The notes beneath the pieces were generated by a model. That model saw only the letters and a program-made list of their open reading frames with translations, made no database searches and was not told the DNA's origin. Made by a program: the position numbers and the translations under genes. DNA of 64,000 nucleotides, from assembly GCF_036541425.1 (NCBI RefSeq), contig NZ_JAZHFT010000003.1:237060-301059 (forward strand). The letters run 5' to 3'. Positions 44,325 to 53,804 of this stretch are shown here, piece after piece (within the stretch, counting starts at the first letter, position 1; each line of letters begins with the position of its first letter). Source of the stretch: Consotaella aegiceratis (GTDB taxonomy: Bacteria > Pseudomonadota > Alphaproteobacteria > Rhizobiales > Rhizobiaceae).

Positions 44325-44867
44325 TCATAGAGGTTGCGGGCGCACGCTTTGCGGCACGAGCGTATCGCGAAGGAGAAGGAGGGCGCCTCGTTGTTCCGAA
44401 TTGGCACGGCCGCGACGGTTGATCAGCTTGCTGACGCCCTCGATGAGCTGATCGCATTCGCGCGGGCCAAGAGAACGTTTTAGGAGTGGCGCCAAAGGTC
44501 GGATGACGCCCTCGAACTGGTAGGCGTGGCGAGCAGCCCAGCGCGCAAAGGTCAGTGTTTCCGTCGGATCGGGATCATCGGTGACGGTCCGCAGCCAGTC
44601 CTCGATCGCGGCCTCGTCATCGTCGGTCATCGGACGGCCGGCTTCGATCGCGGCAACGAGAACGACTGCGGCGGCGGCGCGGGGATCCTCGATCGCGGTC
44701 AGGGTGGAATTGTTGGCCATGGCGCGAAAACGGCTTCGGCGATACCTGCCTCGCGCCGTGGCCGCGAAGTCGCCCAAATCGCGCGCTGCGGAATGAACCA
44801 TCTTGAACCGCCAGTACCAAACGGCTGCGGCGACGAGGAGACCAACGAAAAGACCTATGATGTGCAT
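44325..44867 (-). CDS. Unknown membrane-anchored helical protein in the urt operon
   Basis: 180 residues. One N-terminal membrane helix (about 3-20, IIGLFVGLLVAAAVWYW), then a basic stretch and an all-helical region (about 55-165) rich in acidic and aliphatic residues ('EAGRPMTDDDEAAIEDWLR', 'LGPRECDQLIEGVSKLINRRG'). The helical part resembles TerB-type folds, but this is only an impression. It lies between urtE and urtD on the same strand. No function known to me. Confidence 0.6.
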   Translation of the reverse strand: MHIIGLFVGLLVAAAVWYWRFKMVHSAARDLGDFAATARGRYRRSRFRAMANNSTLTAIEDPRAAAAVVLVAAIEAGRPMTDDDEAAIEDWLRTVTDDPDPTETLTFARWAARHAYQFEGVIRPLAPLLKRSLGPRECDQLIEGVSKLINRRGRANSEQRGALLLLRDTLVPQSVRPQPL

Positions 44868-45012
44868 GAGGATGTCCTGCCGATCGGGTCTGGCGCCGGG
44901 TAGTTTGGCCGGGCGAATATCTCATGTCCTTAGCAAATAGGGCGTCGATTGCCACCGGCACTCCTCAATTCTTCCGGCAAGGTCACCTTTGCCGGCCGTT
45001 CGGCGTTGTTGT

Positions 45013-45783
45013 TTATCGCCCCAGATACACCTCGATGACCTTGGGATCGTTGGAAACGTGCTCAATGGTGCCCTCCGAGAGCACCGAGCCTTCGTGCAGG
45101 CAGGTCACCTTGACGCCGAGGGCGCGCACGAAGGCCATGTCGTGCTCGACCACCACGACCGAGTGGTGCCGGGCGATATCGCGCAGGAGGCGCGCCGTCT
45201 CTTTGGTCTCGGCGTCGGTCATGCCGGCCACCGGCTCGTCTACGAGAAGCAACTCGGGGTCCTGGGCGAGCAGCATGCCGATCTCGAGCCACTGTTTCTG
45301 GCCGTGGCTGAGATCCGCGGCAAGGGTCTTGCGTTTGGTAGTCAGACGGGTGGTGGCGAGGATGCGATCGATCTTCTCCCGTTCCTCTTCGGTCTTCTTG
45401 TGAAACAGCGCGGCGAAGATCGAGCGAGGTCCGGCAAGCGACAGACGCAGATTGTCCTCCACCGTGTGGCTCTCGAAGACCGTCGGCTTCTGGAACTTGC
45501 GGCCGATCCCCATGGAGGCGATGGCCGGTTCGTCGTGGCGGGTAAGATCGACCTCGCCGCGGAAATAGACTTCGCCCGTGTCGGGCCGGGTCTTGCCGGT
45601 GATGATGTCCATCATCGTCGTCTTGCCGGCGCCATTGGGGCCGATGATGGCGCGCATCTCGCCCTTTTCGATGACGAGCGAGAGGTTGTTGATCGCCTTG
45701 AAGCCGTCGAAGCTCTTGGTGACGCCGTCGAGATAGAGCAGCGTTTCCTGGCGAGGCCTGGTCGCTGGTAGGGTCTCGCTCAT
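45013..45783 (-). CDS. urtD: Urea ABC transporter ATPase UrtD
   Basis: 256 residues, LivG-type ATPase: Walker A 'GPNGAGKTTMMDIITGKTRPD', signature 'LSHGQKQWLEIGMLLAQ', Walker B 'LLLVDEPVAGMT'. The L-S-H-G-Q-K-Q-W-L-E-I-G form is diagnostic for UrtD. Starts 4 bases from the urtC stop. Confidence 0.94.
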   Translation of the reverse strand: MSETLPATRPRQETLLYLDGVTKSFDGFKAINNLSLVIEKGEMRAIIGPNGAGKTTMMDIITGKTRPDTGEVYFRGEVDLTRHDEPAIASMGIGRKFQKPTVFESHTVEDNLRLSLAGPRSIFAALFHKKTEEEREKIDRILATTRLTTKRKTLAADLSHGQKQWLEIGMLLAQDPELLLVDEPVAGMTDAETKETARLLRDIARHHSVVVVEHDMAFVRALGVKVTCLHEGSVLSEGTIEHVSNDPKVIEVYLGR

Positions 45784-45787
45784 CGCT

Positions 45788-46957
45788 CTACTCCGCCGGC
45801 CGTGGGGCCGTTTCCTCGACGTCCACCGGCTCGACCGCTTCGCCGGCTTCCGCCTCGCGTGAGGCGCGCCGGGCACGCAGGGCCGACCACCCCTGGTCGA
45901 GGGTGCCGACGATCCCCTTGGGCAGGAACAGGGTGACCAGCACGAACAGGCCGCCGAGCACGAACAGCCAGAACTCGGGCGCGGCGGCCGTGAAATAGCT
46001 CTTGCCGAAATTGACCAGGAGCGCGCCGATCACCGGACCGAGCAGCGTGCCGCGGCCGCCGACGGCCGCCCAGACGACGATCTCGATGGAGTTGACCGGC
46101 GCGAACTCGCCGGGATTGATGATGCCGACCTGCGGCACGTAGAGGGCGCCGGCGATGCCCGCCATCACCGCCGAGACGGTGAAGGCGAAGAGCTTCACAT
46201 ATTCCGGCCGCCAGCCGATGAAGCGCGTGCGGCTTTCGGCGTCACGCACCGCGATCATCAGCTTGCCGAGCTTGGAGCGGGTGATCGCGCCGACGAGAAG
46301 GACGGCGATCGCAAGCGCGATGCAGCTTGCCGCGAACAGGCCGGCGCGTGTCGTGGCCGCCTGGATCGGGAAGCCGAGAATGTCCTTGAAGTCGGTCAGG
46401 CCGTTGTTGCCGCCGAAGCCCATGTCGTTACGGAAGAAGGCGAGGAGCAGCGCATAGGTCATCGCCTGGGTGATGATCGACAGATAGACGCCGGTCACGC
46501 GCGATCGGAAGGCGAAAAAGCCGAAGACGAAGCCGAGCAGGCCCGGCACGACGAGCACCATCAGCGCGGCGAACCAGAATTGGTCGAACCCAGTCCAGTA
46601 CCAGGGCAGCTCCTTCCAGTTCAGGAACACCATGAAGTCGGGCAGGACAGGATTGCCATAGACGCCGCGCGAGCCGATCTGGCGCATCAGGTACATGCCC
46701 ATGGCGTAGCCGCCGAGAGCGAAGAAGGCGCCGTGGCCGAGCGACAGGATGCCGACCGTGCCCCAGACCAGATCGAGGGCGAGGGCGAGCATGGCATAGC
46801 AGATGTATTTGCCGAGCAACGGCACCAGATAGGCCGGCACGTGAAGCGGATGCGAAGCCGGCAGCCACAGCGTCGACATCGGCACCAGCACGGCCGCCGC
46901 CAGCAGCGCGGCGACCAGGATGAAGACCCGAGGGCCAAGGAAACGCGCGACGATCAT
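45788..46957 (-). CDS. urtC: Urea ABC transporter permease UrtC
   Basis: 389 residues, LivM-like permease with about 9-10 helices. 'DLVWGTVGILSLGHGAFFALGGYAMGMYLMRQIGSRG' and 'VWAAVGGRGTLLGPVIGALLVN' are typical of UrtC. Cytoplasmic tail is Glu-rich. Confidence 0.94.
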   Translation of the reverse strand: MIVARFLGPRVFILVAALLAAAVLVPMSTLWLPASHPLHVPAYLVPLLGKYICYAMLALALDLVWGTVGILSLGHGAFFALGGYAMGMYLMRQIGSRGVYGNPVLPDFMVFLNWKELPWYWTGFDQFWFAALMVLVVPGLLGFVFGFFAFRSRVTGVYLSIITQAMTYALLLAFFRNDMGFGGNNGLTDFKDILGFPIQAATTRAGLFAASCIALAIAVLLVGAITRSKLGKLMIAVRDAESRTRFIGWRPEYVKLFAFTVSAVMAGIAGALYVPQVGIINPGEFAPVNSIEIVVWAAVGGRGTLLGPVIGALLVNFGKSYFTAAAPEFWLFVLGGLFVLVTLFLPKGIVGTLDQGWSALRARRASREAEAGEAVEPVDVEETAPRPAE

Positions 46958-47033
46958 CCAGCCGCCTCCGCCGGACGTTCACCGGCTTGCGGGCGAAGTT
47001 CGCATGCCTGACTCTGCTCTTGGCGATTGGCGC

Positions 47034-47173
47034 GATCTCCCCCCTCGTGGGGAAGATGCCTGGCAAGGCAGAGGGGGGGTGATCCCGCCCTATCCGGAGC
47101 TGTCCTTGCATTGCGCGGACGCCGTGTCCCCCCCTCCGGGCTGCCGCCCATCTCCGCCACGAGGGGGGAGATC
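47034..47173. repeat. Dispersed-type palindromic repeat between urtC and urtB
   Basis: GATCTCCCCCCTCGTGG (47034-47050) recurs in exact inverted form at 47157-47173, enclosing about 106 bases. Such bounded palindromes with G/C-run ends resemble intergenic mosaic elements common in rhizobial genomes. It fills most of the urtB-urtC gap and would form a large stem-loop in the operon mRNA. Confidence 0.75.
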
Positions 47174-47219
47174 AGCCCATGGCCGCCGCCGGCATCTCGG
47201 AATGTCGAGCTTTTTTGCA

Positions 47220-48851
47220 TCATGCCTCTGCGAACCGTCCCTTCTGGGCGAAGAGGCCGCGCGGCCGCTTCTGGATGAAGAGGATGATGAGGACGAGCAC
47301 GACGATCTTGCCGAGCACCGCGCCGGCGAAGGGCTCCAAAAACTTGTTGAGGACGCCCAGCGTCATGGCGCCGACGAGCGTACCCCACAGATTGCCGACG
47401 CCGCCGAAGACAACGACCATGAAGCTATCGATGATGTAGCTCTGGCCGAGGTTGGGCGAGACGTTGTCGATCTGCGACAGGGCCACGCCGGCGATGCCGG
47501 CGATGCCGGAGCCGAGCGCGAAGGTCATCGCGTCTACCCACGGCGTGCGGATGCCCATGGCGGACGCCATGCGGCGGTTCTGGGTGACGGCGCGCATCTG
47601 CAGCCCCAGCGGCGTCCGGTTGAGAAGGGCGAGCAGCGCGGCGAAGACCACCAGCGAAAAGACGATGATCCAGAGCCTGTTCCAGGTGACCGACATCAGT
47701 CCGACATCGAAGGCGCCGGACATCCAGTCCGGATTGCCGACTTGCCGGTTGGTCGGTCCGAAAAGCGAGCGCACGGTCTGCTGGAGGATCAAGGACACGC
47801 CGAATGTGGCAAGCAACGTCTCCAGCGGCCGGCCGTAAAGGAAGCGGATCAGCCCGCGCTCCATGACCAGGCCGACCAGGGCCGAGACGAGAAAGGCGAG
47901 GGGAAGGGCGATGGCCAGCGACCACTCGAACAGCCATGGGGCGTTGTCGCGGATCGCCTCCTGGACGGCGAAGGTCGTATAGGCGCCGAGCATCACCATC
48001 TCGCCATGCGCCATGTTGATGACGCCCATGACGCCGAAGGTGATCGCAAGGCCGATGGCCGCGAGCAGCAGGACCGAGCCGAGCGACAGGCCATACCAGA
48101 CGTTCTGGGTCTGGTTCCAAAACGCGATGGTGCGCTCGATGCCGGCGATGGCGCTTTGCGCCGCCTTGCGCGCGGCTTCGTCGTCGGTCGAGGCGGCGAA
48201 GCGGGTGAGCATGGTCAACGCCTCGCGGTCGCCGCGCTCCTGGAGCACCGAAGCGGCCTCGGCCTTCTCCGACGCCGGCAGGTCGGAGACGAGAACCGCC
48301 GCGGCCCGTGCTTCCCGCATGCGCGTGCGCACCGTATCGTCGGTTTCCGCCGCGATGGCGTCGTCGAGCGGGCCGATCATCTCGGGATCGGCTTCGGAGA
48401 ACAGCGTTTCGGCGGCGCGCTGCCGTTGCGCGGAATTGTCGGAGCGCAGCGTCAGCGAGCCCAGCGCAGCCGTGACCGCGTTGCGGATGGAGTTTTTCAC
48501 CTTCACTTTCGACAAGTCGTGCTTGTCGGCGGTGCCGACCTCTTCGCCGGTGATCGGATCGAGAAGGGTCAGCGTGTCGCCCCGGCCGGTGGCGATGAAG
48601 ACGGCCTCGTCGCTTTCGCGCCAATAGAGGTCGCCCTCCCGCAAGGCTCTGAGCGCTCGGGCGACGGCAGGGTCGCCGGTGGCGGCCGCCTCCTGGATCG
48701 TCGCCTCGGTCTCGTCGTAGCTGTGCTTGCCGCCGAACTTCTGGATGACGGCCGCCGCATCCCCGTCGGCGGCCGAAGCGGGATGAGCGAGCATGGCAAC
48801 GACGGCGAAAAGCCAAAGCGTCACGAGACCCTGGAGCAAGCGGAGCATCAA
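47220..48851 (-). CDS. urtB: Urea ABC transporter permease UrtB
   Basis: 543 residues. A signal peptide and about 230-residue periplasmic helical domain precede the LivH-like permease (from about residue 250; 'GLAITFGVMGVINMAHGEMVMLGAYTTF'), which is the UrtB layout. 'NVSPNLGQSYIIDSFMVVVFGG' is typical. Partner of UrtC. Confidence 0.94.
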   Translation of the reverse strand: MMLRLLQGLVTLWLFAVVAMLAHPASAADGDAAAVIQKFGGKHSYDETEATIQEAAATGDPAVARALRALREGDLYWRESDEAVFIATGRGDTLTLLDPITGEEVGTADKHDLSKVKVKNSIRNAVTAALGSLTLRSDNSAQRQRAAETLFSEADPEMIGPLDDAIAAETDDTVRTRMREARAAAVLVSDLPASEKAEAASVLQERGDREALTMLTRFAASTDDEAARKAAQSAIAGIERTIAFWNQTQNVWYGLSLGSVLLLAAIGLAITFGVMGVINMAHGEMVMLGAYTTFAVQEAIRDNAPWLFEWSLAIALPLAFLVSALVGLVMERGLIRFLYGRPLETLLATFGVSLILQQTVRSLFGPTNRQVGNPDWMSGAFDVGLMSVTWNRLWIIVFSLVVFAALLALLNRTPLGLQMRAVTQNRRMASAMGIRTPWVDAMTFALGSGIAGIAGVALSQIDNVSPNLGQSYIIDSFMVVVFGGVGNLWGTLVGAMTLGVLNKFLEPFAGAVLGKIVVLVLIILFIQKRPRGLFAQKGRFAEA

Positions 48852-48935
48852 GCGACCCGGATTATGAGAAACGGGCAGGGGACGACCGCATGGCCGCCCC
48901 CAAATCTTCGACGAGCGTGTCGTCGCGGGCGGCGG

Positions 48936-50246
48936 CTATTGCGCCGCGGCCGTCTCGCCGAGACACTTCTTGGCCTCGGTGTCGTAGTTGCCGCACTTCA
49001 GATCGACCCAGTCGGCCTCGAGCTTCTTCGATTCCGGCAGAAAATCGGACCAAGCGTCGCCGGGCACCAGATCGTCGGTCTCGTCGACCACGTCGAACTG
49101 ACCGTCGTCAGTGATCTCGCCGATCAGCACGGGCTTGGTGATGTGGTGGTTCGGCAACATGGTCGAGGTGCCGCCGGTGAGGTTGGCCTGCTCGATGCCG
49201 GGCAGCGCGTCGATGACCGCGTCCACGTCGGTCGTGCCGGCCTTTTCGACCGCCTTCACCCACATGTTGAAGCCGATGTAATGGGCTTCCATCGGATCGT
49301 TGGTGACGCGCTCGTCATTGCCGATGAATTCATGCCACTTGTCGATGAACTCCTCGTTCTCGGGCGTATCGATCGACATGAAGTAGTTCCAGGCGGCAAG
49401 ATGGCCGACCAGCGGCGCGGTGTCGATGCCGGCCAGCTCTTCCTCGCCGACCGAGAAGGCGACGACCGGGATGTCGGTTGCCTCGATGCCCTGGTTGCCG
49501 AGCTCCTTGTAGAACGGCACGTTGGCGTCGCCGTTGATGGTCGAGACGACCGCCGTCTTCTTGCCGGCCGAGCCGAACTCCTTGATGGCCGAGACCTCGG
49601 TCTGCCAGTCGGAGAAGCTGAACGGCGTGTAGTTGATCTTGATGTCCTCGGCGGCGACGCCCTTGTCCATGAGATACTGCTCGAGGATCTTGTTGGTGGT
49701 GCGCGGATAGACGTAGTCGGTGCCTTCCAACACCCAGCGCTCGACGCCTTCGCCCATCAGGTAGTCGACGGCCGGGATCGCCTGCTGGTTGGGGGCGGCG
49801 CCGGTGTAGAACACGTTGCGCTCCGATTCCTCGCCCTCGTACTGGACGGGATAGAAGAGAATCGAATTCAGCTCCTTGAACACCGGCAGCACCGATTTGC
49901 GCGAGACCGAGGTCCAGCAGCCGAAGACCGCCGCGACATCGTCCTGGCTAATCAGTTCGCGTGCCTTTTCGGCGAACAGCGGCCAGTCAGAGGCCGGGTC
50001 GACCACCACCGCCTCCAGCGGACGGCCGAGCAATCCGCCCTTCTTGTTCTGCTCGTCGATCAGCATCAGCATGACGTCTTTGAGCGTCGTTTCGGAAATC
50101 GCCATCGTGCCCGACAGCGAATGCAGGATGCCGACCTTGATCGGCTCTCCCGACGGCGCATCCTGCGCCATCGCGCTCGTCATACCGGTCGAAGCAAAAG
50201 CCGCTGCGGCCAGTAGGCCGCCCACCCATCGCAAGCCTGAATTCAT
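48936..50246 (-). CDS. urtA: Urea ABC transporter substrate-binding protein UrtA
   Basis: 436 residues with a signal peptide ending about residue 27 (GMTSAMAQD). 'KVGILHSLSGTMAISETTLKD', 'GCWTSVSRKSVLPVFKELNSILFYPVQYEGEE' spread over the N-lobe and 'WQTEVSAIK' are UrtA hallmarks. The start at 50246 has GGAGAG and begins the signal peptide. A sigma-54-type promoter lies 55 bases upstream. No urease genes are in view. Confidence 0.95.
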   Translation of the reverse strand: MNSGLRWVGGLLAAAAFASTGMTSAMAQDAPSGEPIKVGILHSLSGTMAISETTLKDVMLMLIDEQNKKGGLLGRPLEAVVVDPASDWPLFAEKARELISQDDVAAVFGCWTSVSRKSVLPVFKELNSILFYPVQYEGEESERNVFYTGAAPNQQAIPAVDYLMGEGVERWVLEGTDYVYPRTTNKILEQYLMDKGVAAEDIKINYTPFSFSDWQTEVSAIKEFGSAGKKTAVVSTINGDANVPFYKELGNQGIEATDIPVVAFSVGEEELAGIDTAPLVGHLAAWNYFMSIDTPENEEFIDKWHEFIGNDERVTNDPMEAHYIGFNMWVKAVEKAGTTDVDAVIDALPGIEQANLTGGTSTMLPNHHITKPVLIGEITDDGQFDVVDETDDLVPGDAWSDFLPESKKLEADWVDLKCGNYDTEAKKCLGETAAAQ

Positions 50247-50300
50247 TCTGCTCTCCAGCTGTTGACGCCCGCACTCCACGGCGGGTTCCGCAACGTCACT

Positions 50301-50316
50301 GGCAAGCGCTGTGCCA
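50301..50316 (-). promoter_or_regulatory. Sigma-54-type promoter of the urt operon
   Basis: On the minus strand TGGCACAGCGCTTGCC keeps GG-N10-GC with a near-ideal -24 box and TTGC -12 box. It is 55 bases before urtA. NtrC would be the expected activator; no clear NtrC pair was seen. Confidence 0.75.
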
Positions 50317-50438
50317 TTTTGTCGCAGGCACGGCGAGGCGGCGGCAACCGATTGGCCTGCAAGGCTTAAGGCTGCTCGCCCTGGCTGAAGTGTGGTCTCG
50401 GTCGAGCCGGAGGTTGCGCCCAATCCTTGGGCGGGCGC

Positions 50439-51251
50439 TCAAGAATTAATCTGTTCGCCCGGCTTGCGGGCCGTCGGCTCGGCCGTCGGTGCGGCCGGGC
50501 CTGCCGAGGCGGTGAAGAGGCCGCGCAACAGGTCGATCGGCACCGGGAAGACGATGGTCGAATTCTTGTCGCCGGCGATGTCATAGAGCGTCGAGAGGAA
50601 GCGCAGCTGCATCGACTCGGGTCGGCCGGCCAGCGTCTCCGCCGCCTGGGCCAGCGTCTCGGCGGCCTGATGCTCGCCCTCGGCGTTGATGATGCGGGCG
50701 CGCCGGTTGCGCTCGGCCTCGGCCTGACGGGCGATGGCCCGCACCATGCTCTCGTCGATGTCGACATGCTTGATCTCGACATTGGCCACCTTGATGCCCC
50801 AGGCATCGGTCTGGCTGTCGAGGATCTCCTGCAAGTCGGCGTTCAGCTTGTCGCGTTCCGACAGCATCTCGTCCAACTCGTGCTTGCCGAGCACCGAGCG
50901 CAGCGTCGTCTGGGCGAGCTGGCTGGTGGCGACCATGAAATCCTCGACCTGGATCACCGCCTTCTCCGCTTCGATGACGCGGAAATAAAGCACCGCGTTG
51001 ACCTTCACCGACACGTTGTCGCGCGAGATCACGTCCTGGCTGGGCACGTCGAGCACAATGGTGCGCAGGTCGACGCGCACCATCTGCTGGATGACGGGGA
51101 TCACCAGGATGAGACCCGGCCCCTTGACGCCGGAGTAGCGACCGAGCGTGAACATCACGCCGCGCTCGTATTCCCGAAGGATCCTGAACGTCGAGAGCAG
51201 GAAGAAGAGAACCAGGACGATGAGGACGACGAAGGCGGCGAGATTGATCAT
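50439..51251 (-). CDS. Slipin/stomatin-like SPFH-domain protein
   Basis: 270 residues. One N-terminal membrane helix (about 3-22), then an SPFH domain ('ILREYERGVMFTLGRYSGVKGPGL', 'VSVKVNAVLYFRV') and a coiled helical end ('RAIARQAEAERNRRARIINAEGE'). It organises membrane microdomains. It overlaps the NfeD gene by 4 bases, the usual partner pairing. Confidence 0.93.
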   Translation of the reverse strand: MINLAAFVVLIVLVLFFLLSTFRILREYERGVMFTLGRYSGVKGPGLILVIPVIQQMVRVDLRTIVLDVPSQDVISRDNVSVKVNAVLYFRVIEAEKAVIQVEDFMVATSQLAQTTLRSVLGKHELDEMLSERDKLNADLQEILDSQTDAWGIKVANVEIKHVDIDESMVRAIARQAEAERNRRARIINAEGEHQAAETLAQAAETLAGRPESMQLRFLSTLYDIAGDKNSTIVFPVPIDLLRGLFTASAGPAAPTAEPTARKPGEQINS

Positions 51252-52681
51252 GACACGTGCTCCTCGGAAGCGATTTGTGAGGCCGGCTCGACCGTGAGCA
51301 GAAGGGCATCGCGCGCTTTGACGCGGACCGGCGTGCCGGGGGCGAGCGGGGTCGATGAGCGCGCCTGCCAGCGTTCGCCGTGGACATGGATCTGGCCGTG
51401 GTCGCCCGACCAGACCAGCACGCTGCCGATGGCGCCGATGAGCGCGGCGTCGCCGCTCGTGACCTTGCGGCGATAGGCGCGAACGGCGGCCCCGATGACG
51501 ATGGCGAACAGTCCGATGCTGACGGCGGTGGCGGCCGCGATCACCCAGATCGACAGGCCGAAGCCGGGCACGTCCTCGATCATGAAGAAGGATCCGACGG
51601 CAAAGGCGGCGGCGCCGCCGATCCCGAGGATGCCGAAGGACGGCACGAAGGCCTCCGCCGTCATCAGGGCGATGCCGAGGATCAGAAGGGCCGCGCCGGC
51701 ATAGTTGATCGGCAGCATGTTGAGGGCGAAGAGCGCCATGATCAGGCTGATCGCGCCCACCGTGCCGGGCAACACCGCGCCGGGATGGAAGAATTCGAGA
51801 ATGATGCCATAGATGCCCACCAGCATCAGCACATAGGCGATGTTGGGATCGGTGACGAGCGCAAGCAGGCGCGAGCGCCAGTTGGGCTCCAGAACGGTCG
51901 TCGGCCGCCCTGCGGTGGCGAGCGTGACGTCCTGGCCGGCGGCCTGCACCGTTTGACCGTCGGCCTGGTCGAGGAGATCATCGACACCGTCGGCCAGAAA
52001 ATCGATCACGCCGGCGTCGAGCGCCGCGTTGGCCGACAGGCTCTCGGCTCGGCGCACGGCGGCCTCGGCCCAGTCGGCATTGCGCCCGCGCAGCTCTGCC
52101 AGGCTGCGGATATAGGCGGCGGAATCGTTGACAACCTTGGAGGTCATGGTGTCGGCCGGCGCCGCGTCGTCATCCTGGCCGCCGCGGGTATCGGGCAGCG
52201 GCTGGGCCTCGCCGCCAAGCTGGACCGGCGTGGCCGCGCCGAGATTGGTGCCCGGGGCCATGGCCGCGACATGGGTTGCATAGAGAATGTAGGTGCCCGC
52301 GCTGGCAGCCCGCGCGCCGCTCGGCGCGACGTAGCCGATCACCGGGACGGGCGAGGCCAGGATCGCCTGGACGATGTCGCGCATCGAAGAGGCAAGCCCG
52401 CCCGGCGTGTCCATCCTGAGCACCACCGCGACGGATTGCCGCTCCGCCGCGATATCCAGCCCATGCTCGACAAAATCGGTCGTTGCGGGGCCGATCGCGC
52501 CGGTGATGTCGAGGACGATCACCGTGCTCCCCGGTCGTTCCGGACGGTCCTGGGCGAGGCCCGGCTTGAGCGCCAGGAGCATGGCGAGGCTGACCGCCGT
52601 CACCAAGACGGCGCAAATCGCGCCAGCTATCGTCGATCGCCCAGTGATGGCAGCGGCTCCTCTCCCCCGGCCGGCCTTCAT
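51248..52681 (-). CDS. NfeD-family membrane serine protease
   Basis: 477 residues. Signal/first helix at about 17-40, a ClpP-like protease domain (about 50-270) with 'MDTPGGLASSMRDIVQAI' and the nucleophile in 'SGARAASAGTYI', then four to five helices and a C-terminal NfeD OB domain ('WQARSSTPLAPGTPVRV'). Such proteases cut stomatin partners. Paired with the slipin gene. Confidence 0.92.
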   Translation of the reverse strand: MKAGRGRGAAAITGRSTIAGAICAVLVTAVSLAMLLALKPGLAQDRPERPGSTVIVLDITGAIGPATTDFVEHGLDIAAERQSVAVVLRMDTPGGLASSMRDIVQAILASPVPVIGYVAPSGARAASAGTYILYATHVAAMAPGTNLGAATPVQLGGEAQPLPDTRGGQDDDAAPADTMTSKVVNDSAAYIRSLAELRGRNADWAEAAVRRAESLSANAALDAGVIDFLADGVDDLLDQADGQTVQAAGQDVTLATAGRPTTVLEPNWRSRLLALVTDPNIAYVLMLVGIYGIILEFFHPGAVLPGTVGAISLIMALFALNMLPINYAGAALLILGIALMTAEAFVPSFGILGIGGAAAFAVGSFFMIEDVPGFGLSIWVIAAATAVSIGLFAIVIGAAVRAYRRKVTSGDAALIGAIGSVLVWSGDHGQIHVHGERWQARSSTPLAPGTPVRVKARDALLLTVEPASQIASEEHVS

Positions 52682-52890
52682 TCAGCGGCACATTCGCCCA
52701 AGGTCACGAATGGCCAGGCGGTGTTGGCGCCGACCGATAGTGGCTCGGCGCCTCGTCCGCCCTACGCTGTCACCCGAGGAAGGCAAGTGCAAGGGAAAGT
52801 GCCCGAGTACAGGCGCGGCTTGCGCCCGGTAACCGCTCGACTAGTATCCCAACGCTTGTTCCCATGGCGGCGGCGTGTTAGGACGCCGTT

Positions 52891-52913
52891 AAATCGAAAT
52901 ACCGTTTCGTTTT
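52891..52913. promoter_or_regulatory. Probable KdgR operator before kduI
   Basis: CGAAA-TACCG-TTTCG (52895-52909) is a perfect dyad extended by AAA/TTT at each end. It resembles the KdgR box of enterobacteria (…GAAAC…GTTTC…) and lies about 35 bases before kduI. Confidence 0.65.
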
Positions 52914-52945
52914 TTAAAAAACGCTACCTCGACAAGGAGAAGGCC

Positions 52946-53782
52946 ATGGAAGTCCGTCAATCGATTCCCGCCGAATATGCCAAGACGTTCGACACCGACG
53001 CGCTGCGCAAGAATTTCCTGGTGGAGACCGTTTTCGAGGCCGACAGCCTGTGCCTGACCTACAGCCACGACGACCGTCTGATCCTGGGCGGCGCCATGCC
53101 GGTCAAGGGTCCGGTGGAGATCCCGGCCTCGATGAAGGCGCAGGTCGGCACCGAGTACTTCCTGGAACGTCGCGAGCTTGGCGCCATCAACATCGGCGGT
53201 CCCGGTGCCGTGGTGGTCGACGGCACCCGCTACGCCATCGGCGCTCGCGAGGCCTGCTATGTCGGTGCCGGCAGCAAGGACGTCCGCTTCGAGAGCGAGA
53301 GCGCCGAGAACCCGGCCAAGTTCTGGATAAACTCCGCGCCGGCCCACAAGACCTACCCGACCCGCGCCATCACGCTGGAGCAGGCGGTCAAGGAAACGCT
53401 GGGCGATCCGAAGAACTCGAACAAGCGCACCATCAACAAGTACCTGATCCCGGACGTGCTGCCGACCTGCCAGCTCTTGATGGGCATGACGACGCTTCTG
53501 GAGAACAGCCTCTGGAACACCATGCCGTGCCACACGCACGATCGCCGCATGGAGGCCTATCTCTATTTCGATATGAGCGAGGACACGGTGGTCTTCCACA
53601 CGATGGGCGAGCCGACCGAAACCCGCCATCTGGTGATGCGCAACGAGCAGGCGGTGATCTCGCCGAGCTGGTCGGTGCACACCGGCGTCGGCACCGGCAG
53701 CTACACCTTCATCTGGGGCATGGCGGGCGAGAACCAGACCTTCCCCGACATGGACATGGTGGCGATGAAGACGCTGCGCTAG
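52946..53782 (+). CDS. kduI: 5-keto-4-deoxyuronate isomerase KduI
   Basis: 278 residues, cupin family. The zinc ligands are in 'MPCHTHDRRMEAYLYFD' (two His and a Glu) and 'SWSVHTGVGTGSYTFIWGMAGEN'. It converts 4-deoxy-L-threo-5-hexosulose uronate from pectin breakdown to 2-keto-3-deoxy form for KduD. Start at 52946 has AAGGAGAAGG upstream. Confidence 0.95.
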   Translation: MEVRQSIPAEYAKTFDTDALRKNFLVETVFEADSLCLTYSHDDRLILGGAMPVKGPVEIPASMKAQVGTEYFLERRELGAINIGGPGAVVVDGTRYAIGAREACYVGAGSKDVRFESESAENPAKFWINSAPAHKTYPTRAITLEQAVKETLGDPKNSNKRTINKYLIPDVLPTCQLLMGMTTLLENSLWNTMPCHTHDRRMEAYLYFDMSEDTVVFHTMGEPTETRHLVMRNEQAVISPSWSVHTGVGTGSYTFIWGMAGENQTFPDMDMVAMKTLR

Positions 53783-53804
53783 GCGCTTCGTCCTTCTGTT
53801 TTCC

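Noticed and set aside
46920..50216. A 1098-codon plus-strand frame across the urt genes, and similar long frames opposite nifK-nifE (33274-35949) and draT-draG (12182-14311)
   Set aside because: They lie antisense to well-identified genes, are rich in Arg/Gly/Asp/His typical of GC-rich shadow frames, and show no domains or ribosome sites.
50417..50433. Dyad CGCCCAA-TCC-TTGGGCG as an NtrC enhancer
   Set aside because: It does not match the NtrC half-site well and lies right after the slipin stop codon, so a 3'-end hairpin is equally likely; not listed as a feature.
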